The translations under genes were made by a program, and so were the position numbers. 64,000 bases of DNA, taken from the NCBI GenBank assembly GCA_013141175.1, contig JABFRN010000001.1, forward strand, positions 62,001 through 126,000, written 5' to 3'. This stretch comes from Lysobacter sp. (GTDB lineage Bacteria; Pseudomonadota; Gammaproteobacteria; Xanthomonadales; Xanthomonadaceae). Under the pieces are notes generated by a model. The model had not been told where the DNA came from. It saw only the letters and a list, made by a program, of their open reading frames with translations, and made no database searches. Shown in pieces: positions 29,700 through 38,552 of this stretch. Within the stretch, counting starts at the first letter, position 1; each line of letters starts with the position of its first letter.

Positions 29700-29717
29700 C
29701 AGTCATAAAAATGTCGT
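29700..29717 (+). promoter_or_regulatory. Candidate Pho box upstream of phoB
   Basis: CAGTCATAAAAATGTCGT matches the Pho box pattern (CTGTCAT-A4-CTGTCAT type) at 14 of 18 positions, with the two TGTC-like halves 11 bases apart. It ends 71 bases before the phoB start codon. Autoregulation of phoB through such a site is known in enterobacteria and pseudomonads; here it is inferred. Confidence 0.55.
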
Positions 29718-29788
29718 CTACTGTGGCCGTACCCAGTGCGGCCGAAGCCGCCCCGCGGTGCATTACAGCCAGCCCAACCGAGCATGTC

Positions 29789-30478
29789 ATGCAAAAGCGC
29801 ATCCTGATCGTCGACGACGAACCCGCGATCCGCGACATGGTCGCCTTCGCCCTGCGCAAGGGCGAGTACGACCCGGTCCACGCAGGCGACGCCCGTGAGG
29901 CGCAGGCCGCGATCGCCGAGCGCGTGCCCGACCTGATCCTCCTCGACTGGATGCTCCCCGGCACCAGCGGACTTGAACTGGCGCGGCGCTGGCGTCGCGA
30001 TGCGCTGACCCGCGAGATCCCGATCATCATGCTCACCGCGCGCGGCGAGGAAAACGATCGCGTCGGCGGCCTCGAAGCCGGTGTCGACGATTACGTCGTC
30101 AAACCCTTCTCGGCACGCGAACTGCTGGCGCGCATCCGCGCGGTCCTGCGCCGCTCGCGCGAGGACGACGAGGACGGCAGCGTCCAGGTCGGCAGCCTGC
30201 GCATCGACGGCGCCTCGCATCGCGTCTATGCCGGAGACGCGCAGATCCAGATCGGGCCGACCGAATACAGGCTGCTGCATTTCTTCATGACCCACGCCGA
30301 GCGCGTCTACACCCGCAACCAGCTGCTCGACCACGTCTGGGGCGGCAACACCTACGTCGAAGAACGCACGGTCGATGTGCATATCCGCCGGCTGCGCCGC
30401 GCATTGGAACCGGTTCAACTCGACAACATGGTCCAGACCGTGCGCGGCTCGGGTTATCGCTTTTCGGCGACGCTGTGA
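29789..30478 (+). CDS. phoB: Phosphate regulon response regulator PhoB
   Basis: A 229-residue OmpR-family regulator. The receiver domain has the acidic pocket VDDE, phosphoacceptor Asp53 (LLDWMLPG), MLTARG and the VVKPFSARELLARI end. The winged-helix DNA-binding domain follows (TEYRLLHFF, NQLLDHVWGG, RTVDVHIRRLR, VRGSGYRF). MQKRILIVDDE is the conserved start, at ATG 29789. It precedes phoR, ppk1 and ppx on the same strand, and a candidate Pho box lies upstream. When phosphate is low, PhoR phosphorylates PhoB, which activates phosphate uptake genes. Confidence 0.96.
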   Translation: MQKRILIVDDEPAIRDMVAFALRKGEYDPVHAGDAREAQAAIAERVPDLILLDWMLPGTSGLELARRWRRDALTREIPIIMLTARGEENDRVGGLEAGVDDYVVKPFSARELLARIRAVLRRSREDDEDGSVQVGSLRIDGASHRVYAGDAQIQIGPTEYRLLHFFMTHAERVYTRNQLLDHVWGGNTYVEERTVDVHIRRLRRALEPVQLDNMVQTVRGSGYRFSATL

Positions 30479-30492
30479 GCGCTGCGCACGCC

Positions 30493-30552
30493 TTGTACGA
30501 AAGAGCTTTGTACGAACGCGCTTTGTACGAACGAGCTTTATACGAACGATTC
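30493..30552. repeat. Four tandem copies of a 15-bp repeat between phoB and phoR
   Basis: TTGTACGAAAGAGCT, TTGTACGAACGCGCT, TTGTACGAACGAGCT and TTATACGAACGATTC lie end to end in the 89-base gap between phoB and phoR. The TACGAA core is constant. Copy number is odd for such a short operon spacer; it may affect phoR translation or be a protein-binding array. Confidence 0.85.
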
Positions 30553-30567
30553 CCATAGACTCAGCCG

Positions 30568-31899
30568 ATGCCGAACGACACTCGCTCCGCATGGCTCAAG
30601 ACCCTCGGCCAGCTCGCGCTGGTCCTGCTCGTGGCGCTTGCGATCGGCCTTGCCATCGGCAAGCCCTGGCCGGTGATCACTGTCGCCGCGCTGTGCGTGG
30701 TGGGCTGGCATTACTGGAAACTGCGCCAGGTGCTGTTGCGCCTGACCGCGCGGCAGCGGTTCACGCCATCGGCCGGCGACAGTGTCTGGAACGAACTCGA
30801 TCGCCTGATGTTCCGCGGCCAGAGCGAGATGCGCGGGCGCAAGCGCCGCCTGATCGACATGCTCCGCGCCTATCGCGCCGCCGCCGCCGCGCTGCCCGAC
30901 GCCATCGTCGTGGTCGAGCGCAACAGCCAGCGCATCCAATGGTTCAATGAAGCGGCAACACGCCTGCTGGGCCTGCGCTACCCGCACGACCTCGGCGCCG
31001 CACTCAGCGATCGCCTGCAGCCGCTGCCGGTCGCGCATTGGTTGGCGAGCGGGCGTTACGCCGAACCGCTGCTCGATACGCCCTCGCCCGCACGACCGGA
31101 TCTGCGCCTGAGCCTGCGCTTGATCCCCTATTCCGACGAGCTCTGGCTGCTGGTCGCGCGCGACGTCAGCAAACTGATGCACCTCGAACAGATGCGGCGG
31201 GATTTCGTCGCCAACGTCTCGCACGAGCTGCGCACGCCGCTGACCGTGGTGCACGGTTATCTGGACATGCTCGATCCCGCCGAAAAGCCGGACTGGGCGC
31301 CCATGCTCACCGAAATGCAGCGTCAATCGCAGCGCATGACCCAACTGGTCGAAGACCTGTTGATGCTGTCGCGGCTCGAAGCGCAGGAACAGCTGCCCGA
31401 GGAAGTGGTTTCGATGGTGCCGATGCTGACCACGCTGAAGCGCGAGGCGGAAGCGCTGAGCCAGCGCCGGCATACGATCACGATCGAAGACGACGCCGGT
31501 GTTGATCTCTGGGGCTCGACCAAGGAACTGCACAGCGCCTTCTCGAATCTGGTCGGCAATGCGATCCGCTACACTCCCGCAGGCGGCCAGATCAAGATCC
31601 GCTTCTCCAGCGACCGCGACGGCGGCCCCCTGCTTTCGGTCGAGGATACCGGCTACGGCATTCCCGCCGCGCATCTTCCACGCATCACCGAACGCTTCTA
31701 CCGCGTCTCCACCAGCCGTTCGCGCGAAAGCGGCGGTACCGGCCTCGGCCTTTCGATCGTGAAGCACGTGCTGAATCTGCATCAGGCGCGACTGGAGATC
31801 GAAAGCGAAGTCGGTCGGGGCAGCCGCTTCGTCTGCCATTTCGGCCGCGACCGCGTCCGCGACCGCGACGCCATCCATTTTTCCGAAGATCACGCATGA
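30568..31899 (+). CDS. phoR: Phosphate regulon sensor histidine kinase PhoR
   Basis: A 443-residue membrane kinase. Two membrane helices lie in residues about 9-42, followed by a PAS domain (about 85-185). The kinase core has phosphoacceptor His219 (NVSHELRTPLTVVHGY), N box LVGNAIRYTP, G1 box VEDTGYGIP, and G2 box GGTGLGLSIVKH. There is no large periplasmic domain, as in other PhoR proteins that sense through the PstSCAB transporter and PhoU. Its stop codon overlaps the ppk1 start by ATGA. It is separated from phoB by the tandem repeat array. Confidence 0.95.
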   Translation: MPNDTRSAWLKTLGQLALVLLVALAIGLAIGKPWPVITVAALCVVGWHYWKLRQVLLRLTARQRFTPSAGDSVWNELDRLMFRGQSEMRGRKRRLIDMLRAYRAAAAALPDAIVVVERNSQRIQWFNEAATRLLGLRYPHDLGAALSDRLQPLPVAHWLASGRYAEPLLDTPSPARPDLRLSLRLIPYSDELWLLVARDVSKLMHLEQMRRDFVANVSHELRTPLTVVHGYLDMLDPAEKPDWAPMLTEMQRQSQRMTQLVEDLLMLSRLEAQEQLPEEVVSMVPMLTTLKREAEALSQRRHTITIEDDAGVDLWGSTKELHSAFSNLVGNAIRYTPAGGQIKIRFSSDRDGGPLLSVEDTGYGIPAAHLPRITERFYRVSTSRSRESGGTGLGLSIVKHVLNLHQARLEIESEVGRGSRFVCHFGRDRVRDRDAIHFSEDHA

Positions 31900-34019
31900 G
31901 TCCACGCACGTCAGCACGCACCAGCGCACGCACCCCGCCTGCGCCAGAACCGCATCAGGAGATCGCCGATCCGCTGCGCGACCCTGCCTTGTATCTCAAT
32001 CGCGAACTGTCGCAGCTCGACTTCAATTTCCGGGTGATGGCGCAGGCGCAGGACGGCGCGGTGCCACTGCTCGAACGGCTGCGCTATCTCTGCATTTCCT
32101 GCACCAATCTCGACGAATTCTTCGAGATCCGCGCCGCGACCGTGCGCCAGGCGCAGGACTTCGGGATGCCGCTGGCCGCCGACGGCATTCCGCACGCGAC
32201 CCTGCTCAAGCGCATCCACGATCGCGCCGCAGCGCTGGTGGACGCGCAGTACCGCTGCTGGAATGAAGTGCTGCGGCCCGCGCTGAGCGAATCCGGGGTG
32301 CGCGTGCTGCATCGCCAGCACTGGAACGCACGCCAGACCCGCTGGCTGCGCGCGTATTTCCGCGACGAGATCATGCCGGTGCTGTCGCCGCTGGGCCTCG
32401 ATCCCGCGCATCCGTTCCCGAAGATCCTCAACAAATCGCTGAACATCGTGGTGGTGCTGAAGGGCAAGGACGCGTTCGGTCGCGCCGGCCATCTCGCCAT
32501 CGTTCGCGCGCCTCGCTCGCTGCCGCGCATCATCCAGTTGCCGGAGCGCGCCTCGGGCGGCGAGCACGATTTCGTGTTCCTGTCCGCGGTGCTGTCGGCA
32601 TTCGTCGACGAATTGTTCCCCGGCATGGACGTGAAGGGCGCGTACCAGTTCCGCGTGACCCGCAATTCCGAATTGATCGTCGATGAGGAAGAAGTCGAGA
32701 ACCTCGCGCTGGCGCTGCGCGATGAGCTGGTCGGTCGCGGCTACCTGCGCGCGATGCGGCTGGAGATCGCTTCGGACTGCCCAAAACCCATCGTGCGCAC
32801 GCTGCTGCAGAATTTCGAACTGCCCGAGAACGCGGTCTACCGCATCCAGGGCCCGGTGAATCTCAACCGCGCCATCGAAATCTACGATCTGGTGCAGCGC
32901 CCGGACCTGAAATTCCCGCCGTATCAATCGCGGCAGCTCAAGGACATGGAAACCATCTTCGAGCGCGCCGCTGCGGGCGACCTGCTGATGCATCATCCCT
33001 TCGATGCGTTCACGCCCGTGCTGGAACTCATCCGGCAGGCGGCCGAAGACCCGAACGTGCTGGCGATCAAACAGACGCTGTACCGCGCGGGGAAGGATTC
33101 GCCGATCGTCGAGCACCTGATCCAGGCCGCGCGCAACGGCAAGGACGTGACCGTGGTGATCGAACTGCGCGCGCGTTTCGACGAAGAGGCCAACCTGCGT
33201 CTCGCCGACCGGCTGCAGGACGCGGGCGTGCAGGTGGTCTACGGCGTGGTCGGCTACAAGACCCACGCCAAGATGCTGCTGATCGTGCGCCGCGAGGGCC
33301 GCAAACTCGTCCGCTACACGCACTTGGGCACCGGCAACTATCACGCGGGCACATCGCGCGCCTACACCGACTTCGGACTGATCACCGCCAACCCGGAAAT
33401 CGGCAGCGACGTCCATCAGATCTTCCAGCAGATTTCGGGCCTTGCGCCTGCGATCAAGCTCAAGCGCCTGCTGCAGTCGCCGTTCACGCTGCACGCCAGT
33501 GTATTGGCGCGGATCGAGCACGAAGCGAAGCTGGCGGCAACCGGCAAAACGGGGCGGATCGTCGCCAAGATGAATGCGCTCAACGAGCCGCAGGTGATCC
33601 GCGCGCTGTATCGCGCTTCGCAGGCCGGCGTGCGCATCGACCTGGTCGTGCGCGGCGCCTGCACCCTGCGTCCGGGCATGCCCGGCGTGTCCGAGAACAT
33701 CCGCGTGCGCTCGATCGTCGGTCGCTTCCTCGAACACAGCCGCGTCTGGTGGTTCGGCAATGACGGCCAGCCGCAATTGTTCTGCTCCAGCGCCGACTGG
33801 CTGGAGCGCAACCTGCTGCGCCGGGTCGAAATCGGGTTTCCGATCCTCGATCCGGAACTGGCCGCCCGGGTCAAGGAGGAGTCGCTCGACAACTATCTCC
33901 TCGACAACCTCAACGCCTGGGAGCTGCAGGCCGACGGCAACTACCGGCAGCTGACCCCCGAAGCCGATGCGATGCCGCATTCGGCGCAATCGACGCTGCT
34001 GGCCAAACTGTGCGGTTGA
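31896..34019 (+). CDS. ppk1: Polyphosphate kinase 1
   Basis: A 707-residue PPK1, which reversibly makes polyphosphate from ATP. The N-terminal part begins with LYLNRELSQLDFNFRV. The catalytic region has PFPKILNKSLNI, DLLMHHPFDAFTPVLELI, then KTHAKMLLIVR with His457 as the likely autophosphorylated His, HLGTGNYHAG, and RSIVGRFLEHSRVWWFGN. The first 30 residues are a Ser/Arg/Pro-rich extension outside the family core. Start and phoR stop overlap by four bases, so translation is coupled. In this position polyphosphate synthesis should follow phosphate signalling. Confidence 0.97.
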   Translation: MSPRTSARTSARTPPAPEPHQEIADPLRDPALYLNRELSQLDFNFRVMAQAQDGAVPLLERLRYLCISCTNLDEFFEIRAATVRQAQDFGMPLAADGIPHATLLKRIHDRAAALVDAQYRCWNEVLRPALSESGVRVLHRQHWNARQTRWLRAYFRDEIMPVLSPLGLDPAHPFPKILNKSLNIVVVLKGKDAFGRAGHLAIVRAPRSLPRIIQLPERASGGEHDFVFLSAVLSAFVDELFPGMDVKGAYQFRVTRNSELIVDEEEVENLALALRDELVGRGYLRAMRLEIASDCPKPIVRTLLQNFELPENAVYRIQGPVNLNRAIEIYDLVQRPDLKFPPYQSRQLKDMETIFERAAAGDLLMHHPFDAFTPVLELIRQAAEDPNVLAIKQTLYRAGKDSPIVEHLIQAARNGKDVTVVIELRARFDEEANLRLADRLQDAGVQVVYGVVGYKTHAKMLLIVRREGRKLVRYTHLGTGNYHAGTSRAYTDFGLITANPEIGSDVHQIFQQISGLAPAIKLKRLLQSPFTLHASVLARIEHEAKLAATGKTGRIVAKMNALNEPQVIRALYRASQAGVRIDLVVRGACTLRPGMPGVSENIRVRSIVGRFLEHSRVWWFGNDGQPQLFCSSADWLERNLLRRVEIGFPILDPELAARVKEESLDNYLLDNLNAWELQADGNYRQLTPEADAMPHSAQSTLLAKLCG

Positions 34020-34030
34020 GCGGTATGCAG

Positions 34031-34094
34031 GCAGGGCGGGCTTCAGCCCGCTGTTTTCCGGCAGACCCGGCGGCGGGCGGATGCCCGCGCTGCC
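34031..34094. repeat. GGGCGGGC-type hairpin repeats between ppk1 and ppx
   Basis: Two hairpins in the ppk1-ppx gap: GGGCGGGCTTCAGCCCGC (34034-34051) and GGCGGGCGGATGCCCGC (34071-34087). They resemble degraded copies of the GTAGGGCGGG repeat found as pairs at 37551 and 58971. They may also weaken read-through from ppk1. Confidence 0.5.
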
Positions 34095-34219
34095 GACTGT
34101 GCGGCTAAAGTCTTAGCGCGGCGCATCGAAAGCCGACGCGCGATCGGTTCCGTTCGCGGGAGCATGTTGGTAGGCTGCGCGGGCGTTCGCACAGCAACGT
34201 CCCGCTACAGGCCCACCGC

Positions 34220-35755
34220 TTGAACCGATCCGCTTCTCCCGACCGTGCGACCGCCGCCCCATCGCTGGACGGCGACTTTCTTGCCGCCATCGATCTGGGC
34301 TCGAACAGCTTCCACATGGTCGTGGCGCGCACCGTGCTGGGCCAGTTGCGGATCATCGACCGCCTGCGCGAGAGCGTGCGCCTCGCCGATGGTCTGGACG
34401 GCAAGGGCGGATTGAACGCGGAAGCCCGCGAGCGCGCACTCGACTGCCTGTCGCGCTTCGGCCAACGCATCCGCGACCTCCCGCCGCACTGCGTCCGCGC
34501 GATCGCCACCAACACGGTGCGCGCGCTGCGCGAACCGCAGGCATTCCTCGCCGCAGCGGAGCACGCGTTGGGCCACGGTATCGAAGTGGTGTCCGGTCGC
34601 GAAGAAGCGCGACTGATCTACCTCGGTGTCGCCCACGCGCAGCCTCCAAAACCGATGCAGCGGCGCCTGGTGATCGACATCGGCGGCGGTTCCACCGAAT
34701 GCATCATCGGCTCGGGCTTCGACACCATCGAACGCGAAAGCCTGCAGATCGGCTGCGTCGCCAGCACCCGGCGCTTCTTTCCCAACGGCAAACTGTCGAA
34801 AAAGCGCTGGAAAGACGCGTTGACCGAAATCGAAGCGGAATTCCAGCAGTTCGCAGGGCTGTATCGGGCGCTCGGCTGGCAGGAAGCGATCGGCTCCTCC
34901 GGCACCAACAAGGCCATCGGCGACATCTGCGCCGCGATGAAACTCACCAAAGGCGCGGTGACCGCCGAAGCGCTGCCGATCGTGCGCGACCGCATGCTCG
35001 CCGCCGACCGGATCGAGGACATCCAGTTGCCGGGATTGCCCGACGACCGCAAACCGATCATCGCCGGCGGCATTCTGGTGCTCGAAGCGGCGTTCGAAAC
35101 GCTGGGCCTCGAACGGATGATGGTCAGCAAGGCGGCGATGCGCGAAGGCGTGCTCTACGACATGCTCGGTCGCGGCGGCGTGGACGATCCGCGCGATATT
35201 TCCATCGACGCGCTGATGCAGCGCTACGGCGTCGACCGCACCCAGGCCAAGCGCGTGGAAGACACCGTGCTGCGCTTGTTCGGCCAGGTCGCGACGCGCT
35301 GGAGCCTCGGCGACGACGAACGGCGGATGCTGGCCTGGGCCGCGCGCGTGCACGAAATCGGACTCGCCATCGCGCACAGCCAGTATCACGTCCATGGCGC
35401 CTACCTGCTGGAACACTCGGACATCGCCGGGTTTTCGCGGCAGGAACAACTCTTCCTGGCCGCGCTGGTACGCAACCACCGCCGCAACATCTCGAACAAG
35501 TCGCTGGACGCCCTGCCGGACCGCCTGCAGGCCCCGGTGCGTCGCTGCGCCGCGCTGCTGCGTATCGCGGTGCTGCTGCATCGTTCGCACGAGGTCGAAT
35601 CGATCCCGAAACTGGAACTGCGCGTGCTCGGCATCACCGTTGCCATCTCGATGTCGAGCAGTTGGTTGGACAAGCGCCCCCTGCTGCGTTCGGATCTCGA
35701 ACACGAACCCGAAGGCATCGCCGGGCTCGGCATCGAGCTGCATCTCGACGTCTGA
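34220..35755 (+). CDS. ppx: Exopolyphosphatase (Ppx/GppA family)
   Basis: A 511-residue Ppx/GppA phosphatase that shortens polyphosphate from the end and may hydrolyse pppGpp. The actin-like ATPase fold shows AAIDLGSNSFHMVVA, VRAIATNTVRAL, SGREEARLIYLGV and VIDIGGGSTECIIG. The C-terminal half is an HD-like helical domain (AARVHEIGLAIAHSQYHVHGAYLLEHSDI). TTG at 34220 is used as the start since no ATG precedes the conserved part. About 200 bases with hairpin repeats separate it from ppk1, but same-strand order ppk1-ppx is standard. Confidence 0.95.
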   Translation: MNRSASPDRATAAPSLDGDFLAAIDLGSNSFHMVVARTVLGQLRIIDRLRESVRLADGLDGKGGLNAEARERALDCLSRFGQRIRDLPPHCVRAIATNTVRALREPQAFLAAAEHALGHGIEVVSGREEARLIYLGVAHAQPPKPMQRRLVIDIGGGSTECIIGSGFDTIERESLQIGCVASTRRFFPNGKLSKKRWKDALTEIEAEFQQFAGLYRALGWQEAIGSSGTNKAIGDICAAMKLTKGAVTAEALPIVRDRMLAADRIEDIQLPGLPDDRKPIIAGGILVLEAAFETLGLERMMVSKAAMREGVLYDMLGRGGVDDPRDISIDALMQRYGVDRTQAKRVEDTVLRLFGQVATRWSLGDDERRMLAWAARVHEIGLAIAHSQYHVHGAYLLEHSDIAGFSRQEQLFLAALVRNHRRNISNKSLDALPDRLQAPVRRCAALLRIAVLLHRSHEVESIPKLELRVLGITVAISMSSSWLDKRPLLRSDLEHEPEGIAGLGIELHLDV

Positions 35756-35867
35756 GCCGCGCTTCAGCACGCGCGCCATCCCGGGGCGCGTCATCGCGCT
35801 GTCACCCGGACGCCACCGTCGTTTCATCGACAGGCTTCAATCTTCGTCAAACCGAAGAGCGACGCCG

Positions 35868-37043
35868 ATGCGCTACGCGATCGTCACCGAAACCTACCCG
35901 CCGGAGATCAATGGCGTCGCGTTGACCGTGCAGAGTCTCGAACATGGGCTGCGCGAACGCGGACACACCGTCGGCGTGGTACGCCCGCGACAGAAGCGAC
36001 ACAACCGGCCTGCCCCCCACGAATATCTGGTGCCAGGCCTTTCACTCCCCCGTTATCCCGGCTTGCGCTTCGGCCTGCCGGCGACCAGAACACTCGTCTC
36101 CCTGTGGAACCTGCACCGCCCGGATGCGATCTATGTGGCCACGGAAGGCCCATTGGGGTGGTCGGCGCTGCGCGCGGCGCGGTCGCTGCATATTCCTGCG
36201 GCGACCGGCTTCCACACGCGGTTCGATCGCTACATGCGCGACTATGGCGTGCCGTTCCTGCAGCCGTTGGCATTGCGTTGGATGCGTCGCTTCCATAACA
36301 GCGCGAGCGCAACGCTGGTGCCGACCGAGGAATTGCAGGACGAGCTGCGTTCGATGGATTTTCTGCACCCGGTGAGGTTGCCGCGCGCGGTAGACAGCAC
36401 GCAATTCCATCCCATGCATCGCGACGATCCGCTGCGGGCGTCCTGGGGGCTGCGTGCCGAGGATCTTGCAGTGATCCATCTCGGACGGATCGCACCGGAG
36501 AAGAATCTCGGTCTCGCGGTGCGCGCATTCCGTGAGATCCAGAAACAGTGCCCCGCCGCGCGCTTCGTCTGGGTCGGCGACGGACCCGCGCGCGAAACGC
36601 TTGCGAAGGAGAATCCCGACTTCGTGTTCTGCGGCCTGCAGCGTGGCGAAGCGTTGGCGCGGCATTTCGCGAGCAGCGACCTTTTCCTGTTTCCCAGCCG
36701 CAGCGAAACCTACGGCAATGTCACCCTCGAAGCGATGGCCAGCGGCGTACCCACCGTCGCCTTCGATTACGGCGCGGCGCGCGAATGCCTGCGCGACGGC
36801 GAGCACGGCGCCGCCGTCGCGAACGACAGCGCGGACGGCGACGATGCATTCGTTCGCGCATCCGTGCGGATCGCCACGGACGGAAACCTGCGCGCGCAGA
36901 TGCGGCTGGCCGCACGCGATGCGATCAGCGTCCTGCGCCCCGAACAGGTCGCCGCCGATTTCGACACGATCCTCCAACGCCTGGCCCATGCGGGGAAACG
37001 TCATGAACAACAGCTTGTTGCGTCGCCGGTTGCGCACGAATGA
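35868..37043 (+). CDS. GT4 family glycosyltransferase
   Basis: A 391-residue GT-B fold glycosyltransferase. The N-terminal Rossmann part starts MRYAIVTETYPPEINGVALTV, typical of lipid and mannose GT4 enzymes. The C-terminal part has LGRIAPEKNLGLAVRAF, WVGDGPARETL and the nucleotide-sugar motif SRSETYGNVTLEAMASGVP with the E-x7-E pair. Close relatives transfer mannose, glucose or sulfoquinovose to lipids, but the donor and acceptor cannot be fixed. No membrane helix is visible. It overlaps the PAP2 phosphatase gene by 41 bases, which suggests a shared membrane-lipid pathway. Confidence 0.88.
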   Translation: MRYAIVTETYPPEINGVALTVQSLEHGLRERGHTVGVVRPRQKRHNRPAPHEYLVPGLSLPRYPGLRFGLPATRTLVSLWNLHRPDAIYVATEGPLGWSALRAARSLHIPAATGFHTRFDRYMRDYGVPFLQPLALRWMRRFHNSASATLVPTEELQDELRSMDFLHPVRLPRAVDSTQFHPMHRDDPLRASWGLRAEDLAVIHLGRIAPEKNLGLAVRAFREIQKQCPAARFVWVGDGPARETLAKENPDFVFCGLQRGEALARHFASSDLFLFPSRSETYGNVTLEAMASGVPTVAFDYGAARECLRDGEHGAAVANDSADGDDAFVRASVRIATDGNLRAQMRLAARDAISVLRPEQVAADFDTILQRLAHAGKRHEQQLVASPVAHE

Positions 37044-37554
37044 ATCGGAGTGGTGCCTGCGCGCGAACGCGCTGTGCGGACGCCTCGCGACCAGGCGCTT
37101 CTTCTCGCTGATCAGCCGCCTCGGAGATGGCGTGTTCTGGTACGCGCTGATGGCCGGACTGGCGTTGTTCGGCGGCAACAACGGGATGCTCGCGGCACTG
37201 CATCTCGCCGCGATCGGCCTGGTGTCATTGGCCCTTTACAAGGCATTGAAGCGCTGGACGCGCCGCCCCCGCCCCTGCGCTTCCGATCTGCGTATCCGCG
37301 CCTGGGTCGCGCCGCTGGATGAATTCAGCTTTCCCTCGGGCCACACGCTGCACGCGGTGGCCTTCACCATCGTCAGCTTGTCCTGCTTTCCCGGGCTGGC
37401 ATGGCTGCTGATTCCGTTCACCGCCAGCGTCGCCGTCTCGCGCGTGGTACTCGGCCTGCACTACCCGAGCGACGTGCTCGCGGCGACGGGCATCGGAAGT
37501 GCTTTGGCGTTGGGCTCGATCTGGCTGCGCGAGAACGCGATGATGCACGCGTAG
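37003..37554 (+). CDS. PAP2 family membrane phosphatase
   Basis: A 183-residue integral membrane phosphatase with all three PAP2 motifs: the Lys-x6-Arg-Pro block (KRWTRRPRP, about 83-91), PSGH (111-114) and SRVVLGLHYPSD (Ser146, Arg147, His153, Asp157). Members dephosphorylate lipid phosphates such as undecaprenyl pyrophosphate or phosphatidic acid at the outer face. The gene starts 41 bases inside the glycosyltransferase. Its TAG stop lies within the GTAGGGCGGG repeat at 37551. Confidence 0.9.
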   Translation: MNNSLLRRRLRTNESEWCLRANALCGRLATRRFFSLISRLGDGVFWYALMAGLALFGGNNGMLAALHLAAIGLVSLALYKALKRWTRRPRPCASDLRIRAWVAPLDEFSFPSGHTLHAVAFTIVSLSCFPGLAWLLIPFTASVAVSRVVLGLHYPSDVLAATGIGSALALGSIWLRENAMMHA

Positions 37555-37671
37555 GGCGGGCCCTGGCCCGCCGTTGCAATATTGCAGTTGCGGATCGAAT
37601 GATCGAAGCCACTCCGGTCATGGTTTGAAGCGAGCGGAAACGCCGCAACGGCGGGCCAAGGCCCGCCCTAC
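37551..37671. repeat. Inverted pair of GTAGGGCGGG REP-like repeats
   Basis: Two 27-base units face each other, 37551-37577 and 37645-37671. Each starts GTAGGGCGGGCC, has a hairpin centre and ends GGCCCGCCGTTGC; they differ at one base. The TAG in GTAGG is the stop codon of the PAP2 gene on the left and of the nitrilase gene on the right. Confidence 0.8.
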
Positions 37672-38552
37672 GAACAGCGCTCGACCGTCGCCTGCAACAA
37701 CTGCGGCGCGAGCTGCCCACGCCAATCGCGATCGTTCGCGACCTGCGCCTGTGCACGGCTGCCGTCGAGCTGCGCGACATCGATATCGGCATACGACCAG
37801 CCTGCGCCCTCATTGCTCGCGACCAGGATGCCGTCGACCGGGAAACCGACATCCATCGGCGCGTACACCGCCGCTTCGCCGGTATTGATATCCAGCGCAG
37901 GGCTCCACTCGGCTGCTCCGGTGGTCACCGCCTTGGCGACGAAACTGCGGTTTTCCAGCGCGCGCGCAAGGCATCCCACGCGCACGCGCGTTGCGCCCGC
38001 CAAGGTATCGGTGCAACTGGGCACCAACAGCAAGTGCGCGCCGGCCTCGCACTGCGCACGTACCGGCAGCGGGAATTCGATGTCGTAGCAGATCGCGATC
38101 CCCGCGCGCACGCCGTCGAAATCGAACACTTTCAGCGCATCGCCACCATCGATCACTCCGGTCTTCTTCTCGAAGCCGGTCAGCTGCAGCTTGTCCTGCC
38201 AGACCGCGCCGCCCTCCGGCGAAAACAGATCCGCACGATTACGGTAACGGCCGTTCCCGGTGTCGAGCAGGAACGTACCGGCGACGATGCGCATGCCGGT
38301 CTCTTGCGACAGCGCCGAATACAGAGCGAGCCATGCCCCGCGATAACGTTGGATCGCGGCGAGCGAAGCATGCAAGTCGTCCCGGATCGGTGCCTCGAAG
38401 ATCGCGCCCAGTTCCAGCGACAGGTATTCCGGCAGCACGGCGATGTTTGCACCCGCAGAAGCGGCCTCACGAAGCCAGAGGCTCTGCTTTTCCGCGAAAT
38501 CGTCAAAACGTCGCGGCGCGCCGATGGGATATTTCGCAACCGCGATCTTCAT
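37668..38552 (-). CDS. Carbon-nitrogen hydrolase (nitrilase superfamily)
   Basis: A 294-residue nitrilase-superfamily enzyme with the catalytic triad Glu42 (LPEYLSLE), Lys121 (QDKLQLTGFEK) and Cys155 (ICYDIEFPLPVR). The family cleaves amides or nitriles; ICYDIEFP resembles the plant Nit/amidase branch. The substrate is unknown. Its ATG overlaps the stop codon of the GNAT gene by four bases, and similar nitrilase-GNAT pairs occur in other bacteria. The stop codon TAG is part of a REP-like repeat. Confidence 0.9.
   Translation of the reverse strand: MKIAVAKYPIGAPRRFDDFAEKQSLWLREAASAGANIAVLPEYLSLELGAIFEAPIRDDLHASLAAIQRYRGAWLALYSALSQETGMRIVAGTFLLDTGNGRYRNRADLFSPEGGAVWQDKLQLTGFEKKTGVIDGGDALKVFDFDGVRAGIAICYDIEFPLPVRAQCEAGAHLLLVPSCTDTLAGATRVRVGCLARALENRSFVAKAVTTGAAEWSPALDINTGEAAVYAPMDVGFPVDGILVASNEGAGWSYADIDVAQLDGSRAQAQVANDRDWRGQLAPQLLQATVERCS

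Noticed and set aside
30493-30552. Repeat array considered as a CRISPR
   Set aside because: The 15-bp units are directly joined without spacers; it is a tandem repeat.
31911-33989. 692-residue open frame on the minus strand opposite ppk1
   Set aside because: Shadow of ppk1; no family motif and no ribosome site.
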